A stretch of DNA of 64,000 bases from Shouchella rhizosphaerae (GCF_900142675.1 NZ_FRBS01000003.1:248001-312000), one strand, 5' to 3'; shown: positions 37,931-47,334, numbered from the stretch's first letter. A program made the numbers and translations. The notes: a model not told the origin generated them from the letters alone.

Positions 37931-38572
37931 TTATGGTCGGAATGTTGCTTCGAGCCGATAAATCGGCATACCTTTTGCCGAAAACTTCTCTTCGTATTCC
38001 GTCATCACATTCTCTTCCATCCCACTTTGATGAAGGTTTAAACTAACATTTTTAAAAGCCATCCCAAAAGTCGACATACTGTGCAAAGAGTATTCAAACA
38101 ACCCTTGGTTATCGGTTTTAAAGTGGATTTCTCCATCTTGCTTTAACAACTGCTTATAAATTGTTAAAAACCTTTCATTCGTAAGGCGCCGTTTGGCATG
38201 CTTCTTTTTAGGCCATGGATCGGTAAAATTAATGAAAAAGCGATCCACTTCGTTTTCAGCAAAAACTTCCAGCAACTGAGCAACGTCTTTATGAAGCAAC
38301 TTGACGTTCGGCAATTTTTCCGCTTCCACCCGTTCCATAGCTGTCAACAAGACGCTCTCATAGCGTTCGACGCCAATGAAATTAATGGACGGAAACTGTT
38401 TCGCCATACCCGTCAAAAACTTTCCTTTCCCTGTTCCCACTTCCACATATAATGGTTGGGCTGTACAAAAGCAGTTGTTCCAATTCCCTTTGTGCTGCTC
38501 CGGCTGTTGAATGACCAAATTCGGCCGCTTTGCCAATTCTTCACTAGCCCATGGTTTATGACGTAAACGCAA
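37931..38572 (-). CDS. trmB: tRNA (guanine-N7-)-methyltransferase TrmB
   Basis: 213-residue SAM-dependent enzyme that makes m7G46 in tRNA. N-terminus [16 protein letters not shown] motif [10 protein letters not shown] (about 45-55) and [18 protein letters not shown] (catalytic Asp/Pro segment, about 120-137) are diagnostic. It corresponds to B. subtilis ytmQ. Confidence 0.97.
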
Positions 38573-38667
38573 ACTTCATCCCTCTTTCTCTCTTTCATCA
38601 CTGCTATTGACTGTTAAATGGTATAAAAACCGCTATTGCGCAAAACATAAGGGCAGGAGGTGCCCTC

Positions 38668-38916
38668 ATGCCAATTTCCATTCAACATAAATTAGGTTTG
38701 TTGCAAGACTTGCTGCAAAACCATGTCAGCGAAAAGTTCCTGACGACAAATGAATCTGAACAGTTGAAACAAATTTTGACGGCGCTTGCCCAAGATCCTG
38801 CTCTCGATCCAGCGCTGGCAAGCACCATTGACGAAATTTCGAGCGCTTCCCATACAGAGACAATGGATAGTGAAGCCGTCCAGCAATGGCTTAACACAAT
38901 GTCATCCCTTACATAA
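38668..38916 (+). CDS. ytzH: YtzH-like protein
   Basis: 82-residue helical protein of unknown function, in its conserved place between trmB and ytmP. It begins MPISIQHKLGLLQDLLQNH; ATG follows GGGCAGGAGGTGCCCTC. Confidence 0.85.
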   Translation: MPISIQHKLGLLQDLLQNHVSEKFLTTNESEQLKQILTALAQDPALDPALASTIDEISSASHTETMDSEAVQQWLNTMSSLT

Positions 38917-38937
38917 TGAGGGATGGCACACAAATAG

Positions 38938-38961
38938 ATAGCTCATCTATGAAGATGAGCT
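38938..38961. terminator. Bidirectional terminator between ytzH and ytmP
   Basis: Perfect 10-bp stem TAGCTCATCT / AGATGAGCTA with 4-nt loop between convergent genes; weak T tracts. Confidence 0.65.
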
Positions 38962-38974
38962 ACCAGACTTTCGA

Positions 38975-39778
38975 TCAGTCTGAGTGATCATTTTTGGAAG
39001 CGACATACATCAGCGCTTTTTTGAGTTCCTCGACTTGGCTGAATTGGCCCCTGCTATGGTTCCATAAAATTTCTGAGATCGTATGGGCGACCACATACCA
39101 ATGCATTCTCATTTTAAGGGAATGATCCAATTCAGCACCATATTGAGCCAGCCAAGTAGCCCAATGCTCCTCTGGAATGTACGTGTACAGCATCAAACCG
39201 AGATCAAGTGCGGGGTCGGCCACAGATGCACCGTCCCAATCAATTAGATAAAGGTTGTCCTGTTCGTCTCGCATCCAATTGTTATGATTAATATCGCCGT
39301 GGCAAACAGCATACTCGGCATCGCCAAGTTGATCTTTTGTTCGCTCTAAGTAGTCCATACAAGCGAGGACGAGCTCGTCCTCAATTCTGTATAGTTGGAT
39401 TTGGACATACATGTTTTCAACCATATGCCGTGGATCTAACGGCTCATTGCCCATCCGCTTAAACAAATCAAGCAATTCATTCGAACGATGAATATTCGAA
39501 AGCATGGCTGCGGTACTGGCATTCATCATTTCCTTTGCCTTCAGTTCCCGCCCTTGAATCCACCGCTGTGCAGTAATCACGTCGCCGCTTTCCAACCTTT
39601 TGGTCCAGAGGAGTTTTGGCACAATCCCCTCGGCAGAAAGAACCGCAAGAAAAGGTGATGAATTTCGTTTTATGAATAATTGGTAGTCACCGTGTTTGGC
39701 TACATAGGCTTCGCCTGTTGCGCCACCAGCGGGCATGACATCCCATCCTTCTCCTAAAAACAATTCCACCCGGTTCAC
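38975..39778 (-). CDS. ytmP: YtmP, aminoglycoside/choline kinase-like phosphotransferase
   Basis: 267-residue kinase-like protein. CHGDINHNNWM (catalytic Asp) and LIDWDGASVADPALDLG (metal DxD) are the Brenner motifs of the choline/aminoglycoside kinase fold. Substrate unknown. Start is uncertain: GTG at 39778 has AAGGA eight bases upstream and I use it; a TTG two codons earlier is also possible. Confidence 0.85.
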   Translation of the reverse strand: MNRVELFLGEGWDVMPAGGATGEAYVAKHGDYQLFIKRNSSPFLAVLSAEGIVPKLLWTKRLESGDVITAQRWIQGRELKAKEMMNASTAAMLSNIHRSNELLDLFKRMGNEPLDPRHMVENMYVQIQLYRIEDELVLACMDYLERTKDQLGDAEYAVCHGDINHNNWMRDEQDNLYLIDWDGASVADPALDLGLMLYTYIPEEHWATWLAQYGAELDHSLKMRMHWYVVAHTISEILWNHSRGQFSQVEELKKALMYVASKNDHSD

Positions 39779-40231
39779 CCTCAATTTCCTTTTCTTTTCT
39801 TCCGCTTCCTTGCTGCATACTCGTTTTTTAGTATAACGCATGTTGTACTGGGAAAGCATTCATTAAAAGAAGCAGAGCGCAATGGACAGGCTCTGCCGTT
39901 ACAATTTTGACAAATGCACTCGTTGACAGCGGCTGGCTTAATAGACACGTTGACCAATAGATGAATCAATGGTACCAAAGATGGAGATAAATCGTCAATG
40001 ACATTCTTTTAAGCGGCAAAACCAGGCCAGTTCCTTGGAGTACTACGTTTTCAAGCAAATGACATGCCTCCTCTTTATCCAGCAAATGACGCAAGCGCTC
40101 CTTGAAGCGATTGACAAATTCTTTGCGATTCTGATTCAATAAATAAGTCAGCCTTTCCTTCTACTTTGCGCTTTTAAAAAACAAAGTAGACAGGAGGGGA
40201 TGTGTAAGCTCAAAATTGGAGGAACAACAAA
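39779..40231. other. Gap between ytmP and purU
   Basis: 453 bp with no clear gene. It holds a minus-strand hairpin GCAGAGC / GCTCTGC (39872-39896) followed by TTCTTTT, a small minus-strand reading frame (39966-40139, see separate entry), and a possible purU promoter TTGACA (40111) / TTCAAT (40135). Just before the purU ribosome site is a hairpin CTACTTTG (40161) / CAAAGTAG (40189) in the purU leader. Confidence 0.5.
39966..40139 (-). CDS. Possible small protein, 57 aa (unrecognised)
   Basis: A 58-codon frame from TTG at 40139 reads (M)NQNRKEFVNRFKERLRHLL and continues with a helix-like charged segment, then a hydrophobic end. The composition is protein-like. The start is poor: AAGGAAAGG is 12 bases upstream. 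A possible terminator (39872-39896) follows. It may equally be a decayed gene or chance, since a candidate purU promoter overlaps it on the other strand. No family recognised. Confidence 0.25.
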   Translation of the reverse strand: MNQNRKEFVNRFKERLRHLLDKEEACHLLENVVLQGTGLVLPLKRMSLTIYLHLWYH

Positions 40232-41095
40232 ATGGCTATTGAACAACAACGAGCGCGTTTGCTCGTTTCCTGCCAAGACCGTCCAGGCGTGGTCGCCAAC
40301 ATATCATCTTTTCTATACAACCATGAGGCGAATATTGTCCAATCTGACCAATATTCGACTGACCCTGAGGGCGGCATGTTTTTCATGAGAATTGAATTTG
40401 CATGGCAGGAAGAAAAAACAGCGTTTTCCGAAATTAAACAAGCTTTTTCTGTCCTTGCAGACGCTGAACATTACCAATGGCGGATGGAGCAAGCTTCGCG
40501 AAAAAAGCGGATGGCGATTTTCGTCTCAAAAGAAAATCATTGCTTGTCAGAGCTGTTATGGAAGTGGCGAGCTGGCGAACTTTATGCGGAAATCCCACTT
40601 GTCATTAGCAATCATCCTGACAATAAAGAAGAAGTGGAAGCTTACGGCATTCCCTTTTTCCATATACCGTCTACAAAGGCTAATCGCCGAGAAGCAGAGG
40701 ACAAAGCAATTGAACTTCTCCATGAACACAATATTGAACTTATCGTTCTTGCCCGTTACATGCAAATTTTATCGCCAACATTTGTTAGCACGTTCCCTCA
40801 ACAAATCATTAACATCCATCATTCGTTTTTGCCTGCCTTTATCGGCGCCAACCCTTATGCAAAAGCATTTGAACGAGGCGTAAAACTGATTGGCGCTACC
40901 GCCCATTACGTTACAGACGATTTGGATGAGGGTCCGATTATTGAACAAGATGTGTTACGAGTGAACCACCGCCATACAACCGCCGACTTGCGAATCGCTG
41001 GCCGTCAAATCGAGCGGATTGCATTGGCCCGAGCTGTAAACTGGCATTTAAATGACCAATTGATTGTTTATAACAATAAAACAATTGTCTTTTAA
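40232..41095 (+). CDS. purU: Formyltetrahydrofolate deformylase PurU
   Basis: 287-residue enzyme releasing formate from 10-formyl-THF. An N-terminal ACT domain (RARLLVSCQDRPGVVANISS, about 8-80) is joined to a formyltransferase-like domain. That domain has NIHHSFLPAFIGANPYAKA and GATAHYVTDDLDEGPII, giving the catalytic Asn/His/Asp set. ATG at 40232 follows GGAGG by nine bases. Surroundings differ from B. subtilis (purU=ykkE lies elsewhere). Confidence 0.95.
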   Translation: MAIEQQRARLLVSCQDRPGVVANISSFLYNHEANIVQSDQYSTDPEGGMFFMRIEFAWQEEKTAFSEIKQAFSVLADAEHYQWRMEQASRKKRMAIFVSKENHCLSELLWKWRAGELYAEIPLVISNHPDNKEEVEAYGIPFFHIPSTKANRREAEDKAIELLHEHNIELIVLARYMQILSPTFVSTFPQQIINIHHSFLPAFIGANPYAKAFERGVKLIGATAHYVTDDLDEGPIIEQDVLRVNHRHTTADLRIAGRQIERIALARAVNWHLNDQLIVYNNKTIVF

Positions 41096-41102
41096 CGTTT
41101 AT

Positions 41103-41135
41103 AAAAGCAGAGTGGCCATCATGCCAGCTCTGCTT
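41103..41135. terminator. Terminator between purU and the SDR gene
   Basis: AAAGCAGAG / CTCTGCTTTT arms between two convergent genes. Confidence 0.65.
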
Positions 41136-41864
41136 TTACTGCTCATACATCATTTTTCTCGTCATACCACCATCAATAACAATCGTTTCGCCATTTATAA
41201 ACCGATTGCGCTCATCCGCTAAAAACAGGCATGCGTTCGCAATGTCTTCAGGCGTTCCCACTCTTTTTGAAGGATGCTGCTCATGGTCGATCTCCCTTAA
41301 GGCGTCATTCGTTGTATGAATCCATCCAGGAGCAATGGCATTAACGGCAATGTTTTTTTCTGCAAGAGATAATGCCAATGCATGGGTCAACGCCTCAACC
41401 CCTCCTTTAGAGGCTGCATAAGCTTCAGAATTCGGCTCTGACATGCGCGCCCGTGTCGAGGAAATATTAATAATGCTAGCAGGCTTCCCTGTAGGTTGCA
41501 TATGTAAAGCTGCTTCTTTTGAGGCAAGAAAAACGCTGCGCAAGTTCGTATTCAAGACATTGTCCCATTCTTCCACACTTAGTTCGAATAATGGCGTAAA
41601 TGTTGAGACTCCTGCATTGTTGATTAATATGTCCACAGGTCCAGACTGGGAGGCAATGGTGGCAAAAGCAGCCTTGATATCGCGCTCTTCTTTGACATCC
41701 GTTTGAATGAACACAATGTTCTCCGCTTTTTCACTCCATTTTTGAAAAAGTGCCTCTTCCTTATCAAGGATAAAAACGAGCGCCCCTTTTTGCGCAAATG
41801 CAAGAGCAATCGCTTTCCCTATGCCGCTAGCTCCACCAGTAACGACAACTCGCTTTTCTTCCAT
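41136..41864 (-). CDS. SDR family oxidoreductase
   Basis: 242-residue classical short-chain dehydrogenase. The cofactor loop is TGGASGIGKAIA, followed by NNAG in ILINNAGVSTF, serine in NISSTRARMS and the catalytic Y-A-A-S-K (EAYAASKGG). ILDKEE after beta-2 has an acidic residue, suggesting NAD(H). Substrate unknown. ATG at 41864 follows AAAGGAGGCAGGCGA. Confidence 0.88.
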   Translation of the reverse strand: MEEKRVVVTGGASGIGKAIALAFAQKGALVFILDKEEALFQKWSEKAENIVFIQTDVKEERDIKAAFATIASQSGPVDILINNAGVSTFTPLFELSVEEWDNVLNTNLRSVFLASKEAALHMQPTGKPASIINISSTRARMSEPNSEAYAASKGGVEALTHALALSLAEKNIAVNAIAPGWIHTTNDALREIDHEQHPSKRVGTPEDIANACLFLADERNRFINGETIVIDGGMTRKMMYEQ

Positions 41865-41920
41865 TCGCCTGCCTCCTTTCAACTTTGACAAAAAGCACGT
41901 ACATTTTTTGTACATGCCTG

Positions 41921-42235
41921 TTAGGATTGGTCTAATATAATCAACTCATGGTTAATGGCCGCGAATTCCTCTTCAGACATCTGCGCTTCTAATACAATAA
42001 TTTGCGCACCTTGAATCGGCTCTGGCAGCGAATCCGCTCCGTGCTGGCGCACGCACAGCTTTATGCTTTCGTTTAAATTCTGTTTTGCTTCGGCAACCGT
42101 ATCACCAAAGCCAATGCACTCTTCGCGGTTTAACAATTCAATCATAAACTCATGCCCACCAAGCCAATTAAATACTTTACGGACCCTTAAATGGAATTGG
42201 CTTACATCTGGCGTTTGAAAGCTGTCCTGAACCAT
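41921..42235 (-). CDS. HicB-like (RNase H-fold) protein without HicA partner
   Basis: 104-residue protein. ECIGFGDTVAEAKQNLNESIKLCV matches the core strand-helix of HicB-type antitoxins and related single-domain proteins. No C-terminal DNA-binding helix is evident, and no HicA-like toxin frame is next to it. Function unknown; antitoxin activity should not be assumed. It has its own promoter (see 42338-42366). Confidence 0.55.
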   Translation of the reverse strand: MVQDSFQTPDVSQFHLRVRKVFNWLGGHEFMIELLNREECIGFGDTVAEAKQNLNESIKLCVRQHGADSLPEPIQGAQIIVLEAQMSEEEFAAINHELIILDQS

Positions 42236-42337
42236 CCAATACCTCCTTCATTTTTGAACAGCTCTAGGCAAAAGAAAGCAACCTTTTCAGTTAACTGGAA
42301 AGATTGCCCAAACGTTCTAAAAAACAACGGCTTTTTC

Positions 42338-42366
42338 ATTATAACGGGTTCATCATCGAACTTCAA
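42338..42366 (-). promoter_or_regulatory. Sigma-A promoter of the HicB-like gene
   Basis: Minus strand: TTGAAG, 17-bp spacer, TATAAT; about 95 nt upstream of the start codon. Confidence 0.65.
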
Positions 42367-42506
42367 TGTCTATATTGAACCTGTCATCATGGACGCTGTG
42401 AGAGTGCAATGCTTAAGGGTCGTGATAATTGGCGCTTATAATGAGATACAAAACGGATTAGGGGCATTTCCAAGCACGGACAGTGCTCATTATGAAGCAA
42501 TAAAAA

Positions 42507-42548
42507 AGCACCTCTATTGTCAGTTGCATAGCGAACAATAAAGGTGCT
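42507..42548 (-). terminator. Terminator of the aco operon
   Basis: Long stem AGCACCT-T-TATTGT / ACAATA-G-AGGTGCT (one internal mismatch) followed by TTTTTTATTGC on the minus strand. Confidence 0.8.
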
Positions 42549-42618
42549 GAGAAGACAGGTTTTTTTGTCAACTTTCATAGGAGCATAGGGCGTTTTCTAC
42601 CCTAGCTCCTTTTCATTC

Positions 42619-43851
42619 TTAAAGGATAAGCAAATGTGGATTTTCGACATATTTAACAACCGCATCTAAAAATTGTGCCGCTAACACACCGTCAACAATT
42701 TGATGATCAAACGTCAAGCTGAATGGCATTTTTTGAACAGGCTCCACTTGTCCGTCTTCTGAAAGAGCGAGTTCCTGTTGCAAAGAGCCAACGCCTAAAA
42801 TGCCCGTTTCTGCTGGGTTTAAAATCGGCGTAAAGTATTCGATGCTGCTCGCGCCTAGATTCGTGATTGTAAAAGTCGAGCCAGACAACTCATCTGGATT
42901 GCTTTGGCCGCTTCTGGCATTTGCAGCGATTTTCTCAATCTTCGTTGCGAGTTGGCCGATCGATAAATGGTCGGCATTTCGAATAACAGGGACGACAAGT
43001 CCATCGTCCAGCGACGTTGCAATTCCTAAATGGACATTTTCAAATTCTTTAAGCTGTCCATTCTCATAGCGGCTGTTCATGGCACCAACTTGCTGGAGAG
43101 CCAGTATCGTCGCCCGGGCAATAAGAACCGTCACGCTCAATTTCAACTGTAGCTGGTGAGACTCTGATTCTGTCTTCAATAAACGACGAAAGGCAAGCAG
43201 TGCATTTGCATGGGCCTTACGATGCAATGTAAGCTGGGCAGTATTGTGCAAGCTGGCGCGCATATTACGGGCGATCGTTTTGCGGATCGGAGACAGGCCT
43301 TCCCCTATGTCGTCTGAGTGCGCCACTTGCGCGTTTTCATTTGCTGCTTGTTTGACTGCTTGGGTTGATATTTGGTTTGATGCTTCTCGCAAGATATCAC
43401 GCTTTGTAATGCGCCCGTTGCCACCTGTACCTTCAACTTCTTCGATGTTTACGTTATGTTCTTTTGCAAGCTTCCGTGCCAATGGCGTAATAAAAATACG
43501 TTCTTCGCCTTTCTTTTGCCCTTGTTTGGCAGGCGTTTTGCTTGCCGTGTCTGTTTCTGACGTGGATAATTGTGGCGCAGTGGAAGGAGTTGCAGCCGTT
43601 TCTGGTATTTCTTCTCCTTCTTGGCCAATATGCGCCAACACTTCACCGACTTTCATGACGGCATCTACATCACCGTATTTAGCTAATAATATACCGTCTT
43701 CTTGTGCTTCTAGCTCTTGTGTTAATTTTTCAGAGCTAATTTCCACAATGGCCTCGCCTTTTGTAACTGGCTCACCAACCTCTTTACACCAATTGACAAT
43801 CGTCCCTTCAGACATGGTCATTCCTAACTTCGGCATTACGATTGTACCCAT
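42619..43851 (-). CDS. acoC: Acetoin dehydrogenase E2 (dihydrolipoamide acetyltransferase) AcoC
   Basis: 410-residue E2 of the acetoin dehydrogenase complex, which transfers the acetyl group to CoA. One N-terminal lipoyl domain (1-75; lipoyl lysine about 42 in VEISSEKLTQE) and a peripheral subunit-binding domain (about 120-155, FITPLARKLAKEHNV) are present. The catalytic domain ends with FDHQIVDGVLAAQFL. The PSBD is bounded by linkers rich in T, A, Q and S. Last gene of acoL-acoA-acoB-acoC. Confidence 0.93.
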   Translation of the reverse strand: MGTIVMPKLGMTMSEGTIVNWCKEVGEPVTKGEAIVEISSEKLTQELEAQEDGILLAKYGDVDAVMKVGEVLAHIGQEGEEIPETAATPSTAPQLSTSETDTASKTPAKQGQKKGEERIFITPLARKLAKEHNVNIEEVEGTGGNGRITKRDILREASNQISTQAVKQAANENAQVAHSDDIGEGLSPIRKTIARNMRASLHNTAQLTLHRKAHANALLAFRRLLKTESESHQLQLKLSVTVLIARATILALQQVGAMNSRYENGQLKEFENVHLGIATSLDDGLVVPVIRNADHLSIGQLATKIEKIAANARSGQSNPDELSGSTFTITNLGASSIEYFTPILNPAETGILGVGSLQQELALSEDGQVEPVQKMPFSLTFDHQIVDGVLAAQFLDAVVKYVENPHLLIL

Positions 43852-43880
43852 CCGTCATTCACCTCCTCCAAAATCCATAT

Positions 43881-44924
43881 TTATTGTTTTAAATCGGCAA
43901 TAATTTCATCTGCCACGCGTAATACTTTAGCAGCATCAGGAATATACGCCTGCTCCAAATTTGTCGCAAATGGAACAGGTGTATGCGGTGCACAGACCGT
44001 TTTAATCGGTCCATCTAAGTAATCAAATGCTTTATCGGCAACAACTGATGCGATGTCAGTCGCCGTGTTGTTATGAGGGTTGGATTCATCTATCACAATT
44101 AAACGCCCAGTTTTCTTAACCGAATCCATGACCGTCTCCTCATCCCAAGGCGCAACAGTCCGTAAGTCAATCACTTCTACTGAAATGTCGTCTTTTGCAA
44201 GCATTTGAGCCGTTTCCTCTGCTACTTGCACCATTTTCCCAATCGCTACGATCGTCATGTCCTTTCCTTCGCGAATGACGTTGGCCTTGCCTATTTCAAC
44301 CGTATAATAATCCTCTGGTACGTGGCCCTTCATTCCATAAAGCAACTTATCCTCAGAAAACACAACGAGATTGTCTTCTTCAACCGCAGCCAACATCAGG
44401 CCTTTGGCATCATAAGGATTAGAAGGTACAACAACTTTTACGCCAGGAATCGCTCCAAACATGCCGTATAACGTTTGCGAATGCTGGGCAGCCGCGCCTG
44501 CGCCTGCACCGTGAACGGTTCGGACAGTAAGCGGCATTCTCGCTTTTCCGCCAAACATATAACGCATTTTCGCCCCTTGGTTTAAAATCGGGTCTAACGC
44601 AAAGCCGATAAAATCATTGAACATAAGCTCCGCAATCGGACGAAGCCCTGTCGCGGCTGCTCCCACCGCTGCACCAAAATAACCGTGTTCTGCAATCGGT
44701 GTATCAATAACCCGTTCCCTGCCAAACTCTGTAACAAGGCCTTTTGATAATCCGAAAACCCCTCCAAATGCGTCATCATACCGGCCATCATCCTGTACTA
44801 AATGGTCGACTTCCGCTCCGCCAGCAACGTCGGTACCAATTAATATGACGTTGTCGTCTTTCCGCATTGCTTGCGCCATCGCCTCATTAATGGCTGTCAT
44901 AAATGTAACGATCCGTTCTGTCAT
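43881..44924 (-). CDS. acoB: Acetoin dehydrogenase E1 beta subunit AcoB
   Basis: 347-residue E1 beta subunit. It has an N-terminal transketolase pyrimidine-binding domain with FGGVFGLSKGLVTEFG and DTPIAEHGYFGAAVGAA, and a C-terminal transketolase domain with VEVIDLRTVAPWDEETV. It pairs with AcoA to bind TPP and cleave acetoin to acetaldehyde and a lipoyl-bound acetyl group. The length and AcoA/AcoC neighbours favour acetoin over pyruvate or branched-chain 2-oxoacids. Confidence 0.93.
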   Translation of the reverse strand: MTERIVTFMTAINEAMAQAMRKDDNVILIGTDVAGGAEVDHLVQDDGRYDDAFGGVFGLSKGLVTEFGRERVIDTPIAEHGYFGAAVGAAATGLRPIAELMFNDFIGFALDPILNQGAKMRYMFGGKARMPLTVRTVHGAGAGAAAQHSQTLYGMFGAIPGVKVVVPSNPYDAKGLMLAAVEEDNLVVFSEDKLLYGMKGHVPEDYYTVEIGKANVIREGKDMTIVAIGKMVQVAEETAQMLAKDDISVEVIDLRTVAPWDEETVMDSVKKTGRLIVIDESNPHNNTATDIASVVADKAFDYLDGPIKTVCAPHTPVPFATNLEQAYIPDAAKVLRVADEIIADLKQ

Positions 44925-44941
44925 TTTTGTTCCTCCCCTTC

Positions 44942-45889
44942 TTAAGCAAAAATATCTGTATATAACGATTCCACATCAGGAAGTGGACTTTTTTGAGCAA
45001 ATTCGCTCGCTTTCTTAATCGTTTCCGCTGCCTCTTTTTCAATCTCATCCGCTTGTTTGTTCGTCATCCAGCCTTTTTCAACAGCGACCTTTCGAAATTC
45101 AGGAATGGGATCACGATCACGGTTTTGATCCGCTTCAGATTTATATTTTTGCTCGTCTCCTTCAAAATGCCCGTAATGCCGATAGGTGTCGCACTCAATT
45201 AACGTTGGGCCTTCACCTGCTTTTGCTCTCCGAATCGCTTCTTTTGTCGCGCTATAAACATCCTCTACTTTCATGCCATCTACCCGGACTCCAGGCATAT
45301 TGTAAGCGGCTGCCCGTTCTGCGACCGTTTCAGAAGCACTGGCATAACGGAACGGCGTTCCCTCGCCAAATTGATTGTTCTCACAAACAAAGATGACCGG
45401 CAATTTTAAAATCGACGCTAAGTTAAGTCCTTCGTGAAATAAACCTTCGTTAGATGCTCCATCTCCAAAAAAACAAACAGCAACATGATTCTGCCGAAGT
45501 GTTTTAATCGTTAGAGCCGCACCCGCTGCAAGTCCAAAACCACCGCCGACAATGCCATTGGCGCCAAGCATTCCTTTTTCAACATCCGCCACGTGCATAG
45601 AGCCGCCCTTGCCGCCGCCAAGTCCATCTTTTTTTCCCATAATCTCGGCCATCATCCGGTTAATATCACAGCCTTTCGCAATTGCATGGCCGTGGCCGCG
45701 GTGCGTACTTGTGATATAATCCTCTTCATCCAATAGAACCGAAACACCTGTCGCCACAGCTTCTTCACCGGCGTACAAATGAACAAAACCTGGAATGATT
45801 CCTTCCCCAAACTTCCGGTGTACTTCTTCCTCAAACAAACGGATTTCATTCATTTTTTGGTAAATCCATAAGGCTTCTTTTTTCTTCAT
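44942..45889 (-). CDS. acoA: Acetoin dehydrogenase E1 alpha subunit AcoA
   Basis: 315-residue TPP-dependent E1 alpha subunit. The TPP motif runs from CFFGDGASNEGLFHEGLN to VCENN (about 140-170), and THRGHGHAIAKG is the catalytic histidine loop. It joins AcoB to form the heterotetrameric decarboxylase/dehydrogenase. AAGGAGGAGTAAAA precedes the ATG. Confidence 0.93.
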   Translation of the reverse strand: MKKKEALWIYQKMNEIRLFEEEVHRKFGEGIIPGFVHLYAGEEAVATGVSVLLDEEDYITSTHRGHGHAIAKGCDINRMMAEIMGKKDGLGGGKGGSMHVADVEKGMLGANGIVGGGFGLAAGAALTIKTLRQNHVAVCFFGDGASNEGLFHEGLNLASILKLPVIFVCENNQFGEGTPFRYASASETVAERAAAYNMPGVRVDGMKVEDVYSATKEAIRRAKAGEGPTLIECDTYRHYGHFEGDEQKYKSEADQNRDRDPIPEFRKVAVEKGWMTNKQADEIEKEAAETIKKASEFAQKSPLPDVESLYTDIFA

Positions 45890-45916
45890 TTTTACTCCTC
45901 CTTCTAATGAAGTTTC

Positions 45917-47269
45917 TTACTGGTGAATGGCTCGTTTACTAAACGCCAGTGCACTTTCGCCAATGACTTCAGCAATGGTTGGGTGTGCATGAATCAGTTG
46001 CTGTAATTCTGAAATCGTCCCCTCTGATACTCGGGTGGCCAGCAACTCTCCTATTAGCTCAGTTGCATGTTTCCCAACAATCACTGCACCGAGCAGTTCA
46101 CCGTATTTTTTCTCTGTAATCAGCTTTACAAAGCCAGATGTGTCCCCTTCTGCGAGCGCTTTCCCATTCGCGGCATTTGCTGAAAATGAGACTTTGACGT
46201 CGTAACCTCGTTCTTTCGCTTCTTTTTCACTCAAACCGAAGGAAGCGATTTCAGGATCGGTATAAACACAGCGGGGGATGCCAAGTTCGTCAATTGGCTG
46301 CTGCTTTATCCCTGCCATATGTTCGACGGCCGCAATGCCTTCCGCACTCGCTGCATGAGCCAATTCATATTTGCCAATCACATCACCAATCGCATAAATG
46401 CCCTTTTTACTCGTTTCATAATATGGATTTACTTCGATGAAACGATTGTTTGCGTCTTTTTGTAAATGCAGGGCATCCGCTAATTCCGTATTAGGACGCC
46501 TTCCCGCCGCCACTAGCAACCGTTCAAATGGGAAAGCAGCATTTGCCGTTCGGACAAGCCCTTGTCCCACATTTTCAATGACGACATTTGTCTCGATTTC
46601 CACGCCTCGCTGCTGCAACTGCTTTTTCACAACCGCCCGTGCCTGTTCATCTTCTGTTTGCAAAATATCCGACGCCACTTCTAAAATCGTCACTTTTGTG
46701 CCAAACGGAGAGACGGCGAATGCGAGCTCAACTGCAATCACACCCCCTCCAATGATGACGAGCGATTTTGGCAGCGATGTTTGCTGAAAAAACGTATCCG
46801 TCGTCATATAATCAATCGTTTCTAGTTGCGCAATCGGCGGAATAAACGGTTTTCCCCCTGTTGCCAGTAATAGATTTTCACTTTGAATGAGGTGACCATC
46901 GCAAACGAGCTGTTGCGATCCATCTATCGTTGCCTCTCCTTGGAAAAACGTAATGCGATTTTTCTTTAGCAATTGGGCAATGCCTGCCGATAATGATTGA
47001 ATAATGGCGTTTTGTCGCCGAAACAGTTTAGAATCATCTACTTGGACTACAGATGTTTCAATCCCCCATTCTTGTGCTTGTCGAATGTCCTCAAGGCGTC
47101 CCCCGTGCTGCAGCATAATCTTGGAAGGAATACATCCGCTATGCAAACAAGTTCCTCCAGGTTTGCCCCGGTCAATGAGTGCTACAGTCATGCCTAGCTG
47201 AGCGGCTCGAATGGCCGCTACATAACCTCCGGGACCCGCACCGACAACGGTTAAATCAAATGATTTCAA
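45917..47269 (-). CDS. acoL: Dihydrolipoamide dehydrogenase AcoL (E3)
   Basis: 450-residue flavoprotein that reoxidises the lipoyl groups of AcoC with NAD+. The FAD loop is VVGAGPGGYVAAI (8-20), the redox disulfide is C41-x4-C46 in GGTCLHSGCIPSK, the NAD loop is VIIGGGVIAVELA, and the C-terminal HAHPTIAEVIGE carries the active-site His-Glu. It is the first gene after the sigma-54 promoter; in B. subtilis acoL is last, so gene order has changed. Confidence 0.93.
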   Translation of the reverse strand: MKSFDLTVVGAGPGGYVAAIRAAQLGMTVALIDRGKPGGTCLHSGCIPSKIMLQHGGRLEDIRQAQEWGIETSVVQVDDSKLFRRQNAIIQSLSAGIAQLLKKNRITFFQGEATIDGSQQLVCDGHLIQSENLLLATGGKPFIPPIAQLETIDYMTTDTFFQQTSLPKSLVIIGGGVIAVELAFAVSPFGTKVTILEVASDILQTEDEQARAVVKKQLQQRGVEIETNVVIENVGQGLVRTANAAFPFERLLVAAGRRPNTELADALHLQKDANNRFIEVNPYYETSKKGIYAIGDVIGKYELAHAASAEGIAAVEHMAGIKQQPIDELGIPRCVYTDPEIASFGLSEKEAKERGYDVKVSFSANAANGKALAEGDTSGFVKLITEKKYGELLGAVIVGKHATELIGELLATRVSEGTISELQQLIHAHPTIAEVIGESALAFSKRAIHQ

Positions 47270-47334
47270 TCCCTTCTCCCTCCTCTTAGTTGATATTCAA
47301 TCGATTGACAAGCCACACTCCTTTCCGCCCTAAA

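Larger units (their letters stand above)
42236..42618. other. Gap between the HicB-like gene and acoC
   Basis: 383 bp without a convincing gene. It contains the aco operon terminator (42507-42548) and a promoter pointing to the HicB-like gene (42338-42366). A 116-codon plus-strand frame here has no recognisable features. Confidence 0.6.

Noticed and set aside
42191-42541. 116-codon plus-strand frame in the acoC/HicB-like gap
   Set aside because: Overlaps the promoter of the HicB-like gene and the aco terminator; no recognisable motif or conserved look.
43244-43903. 219-codon plus-strand frame opposite acoC
   Set aside because: Shadow of a certain gene; no motif or ribosome site.
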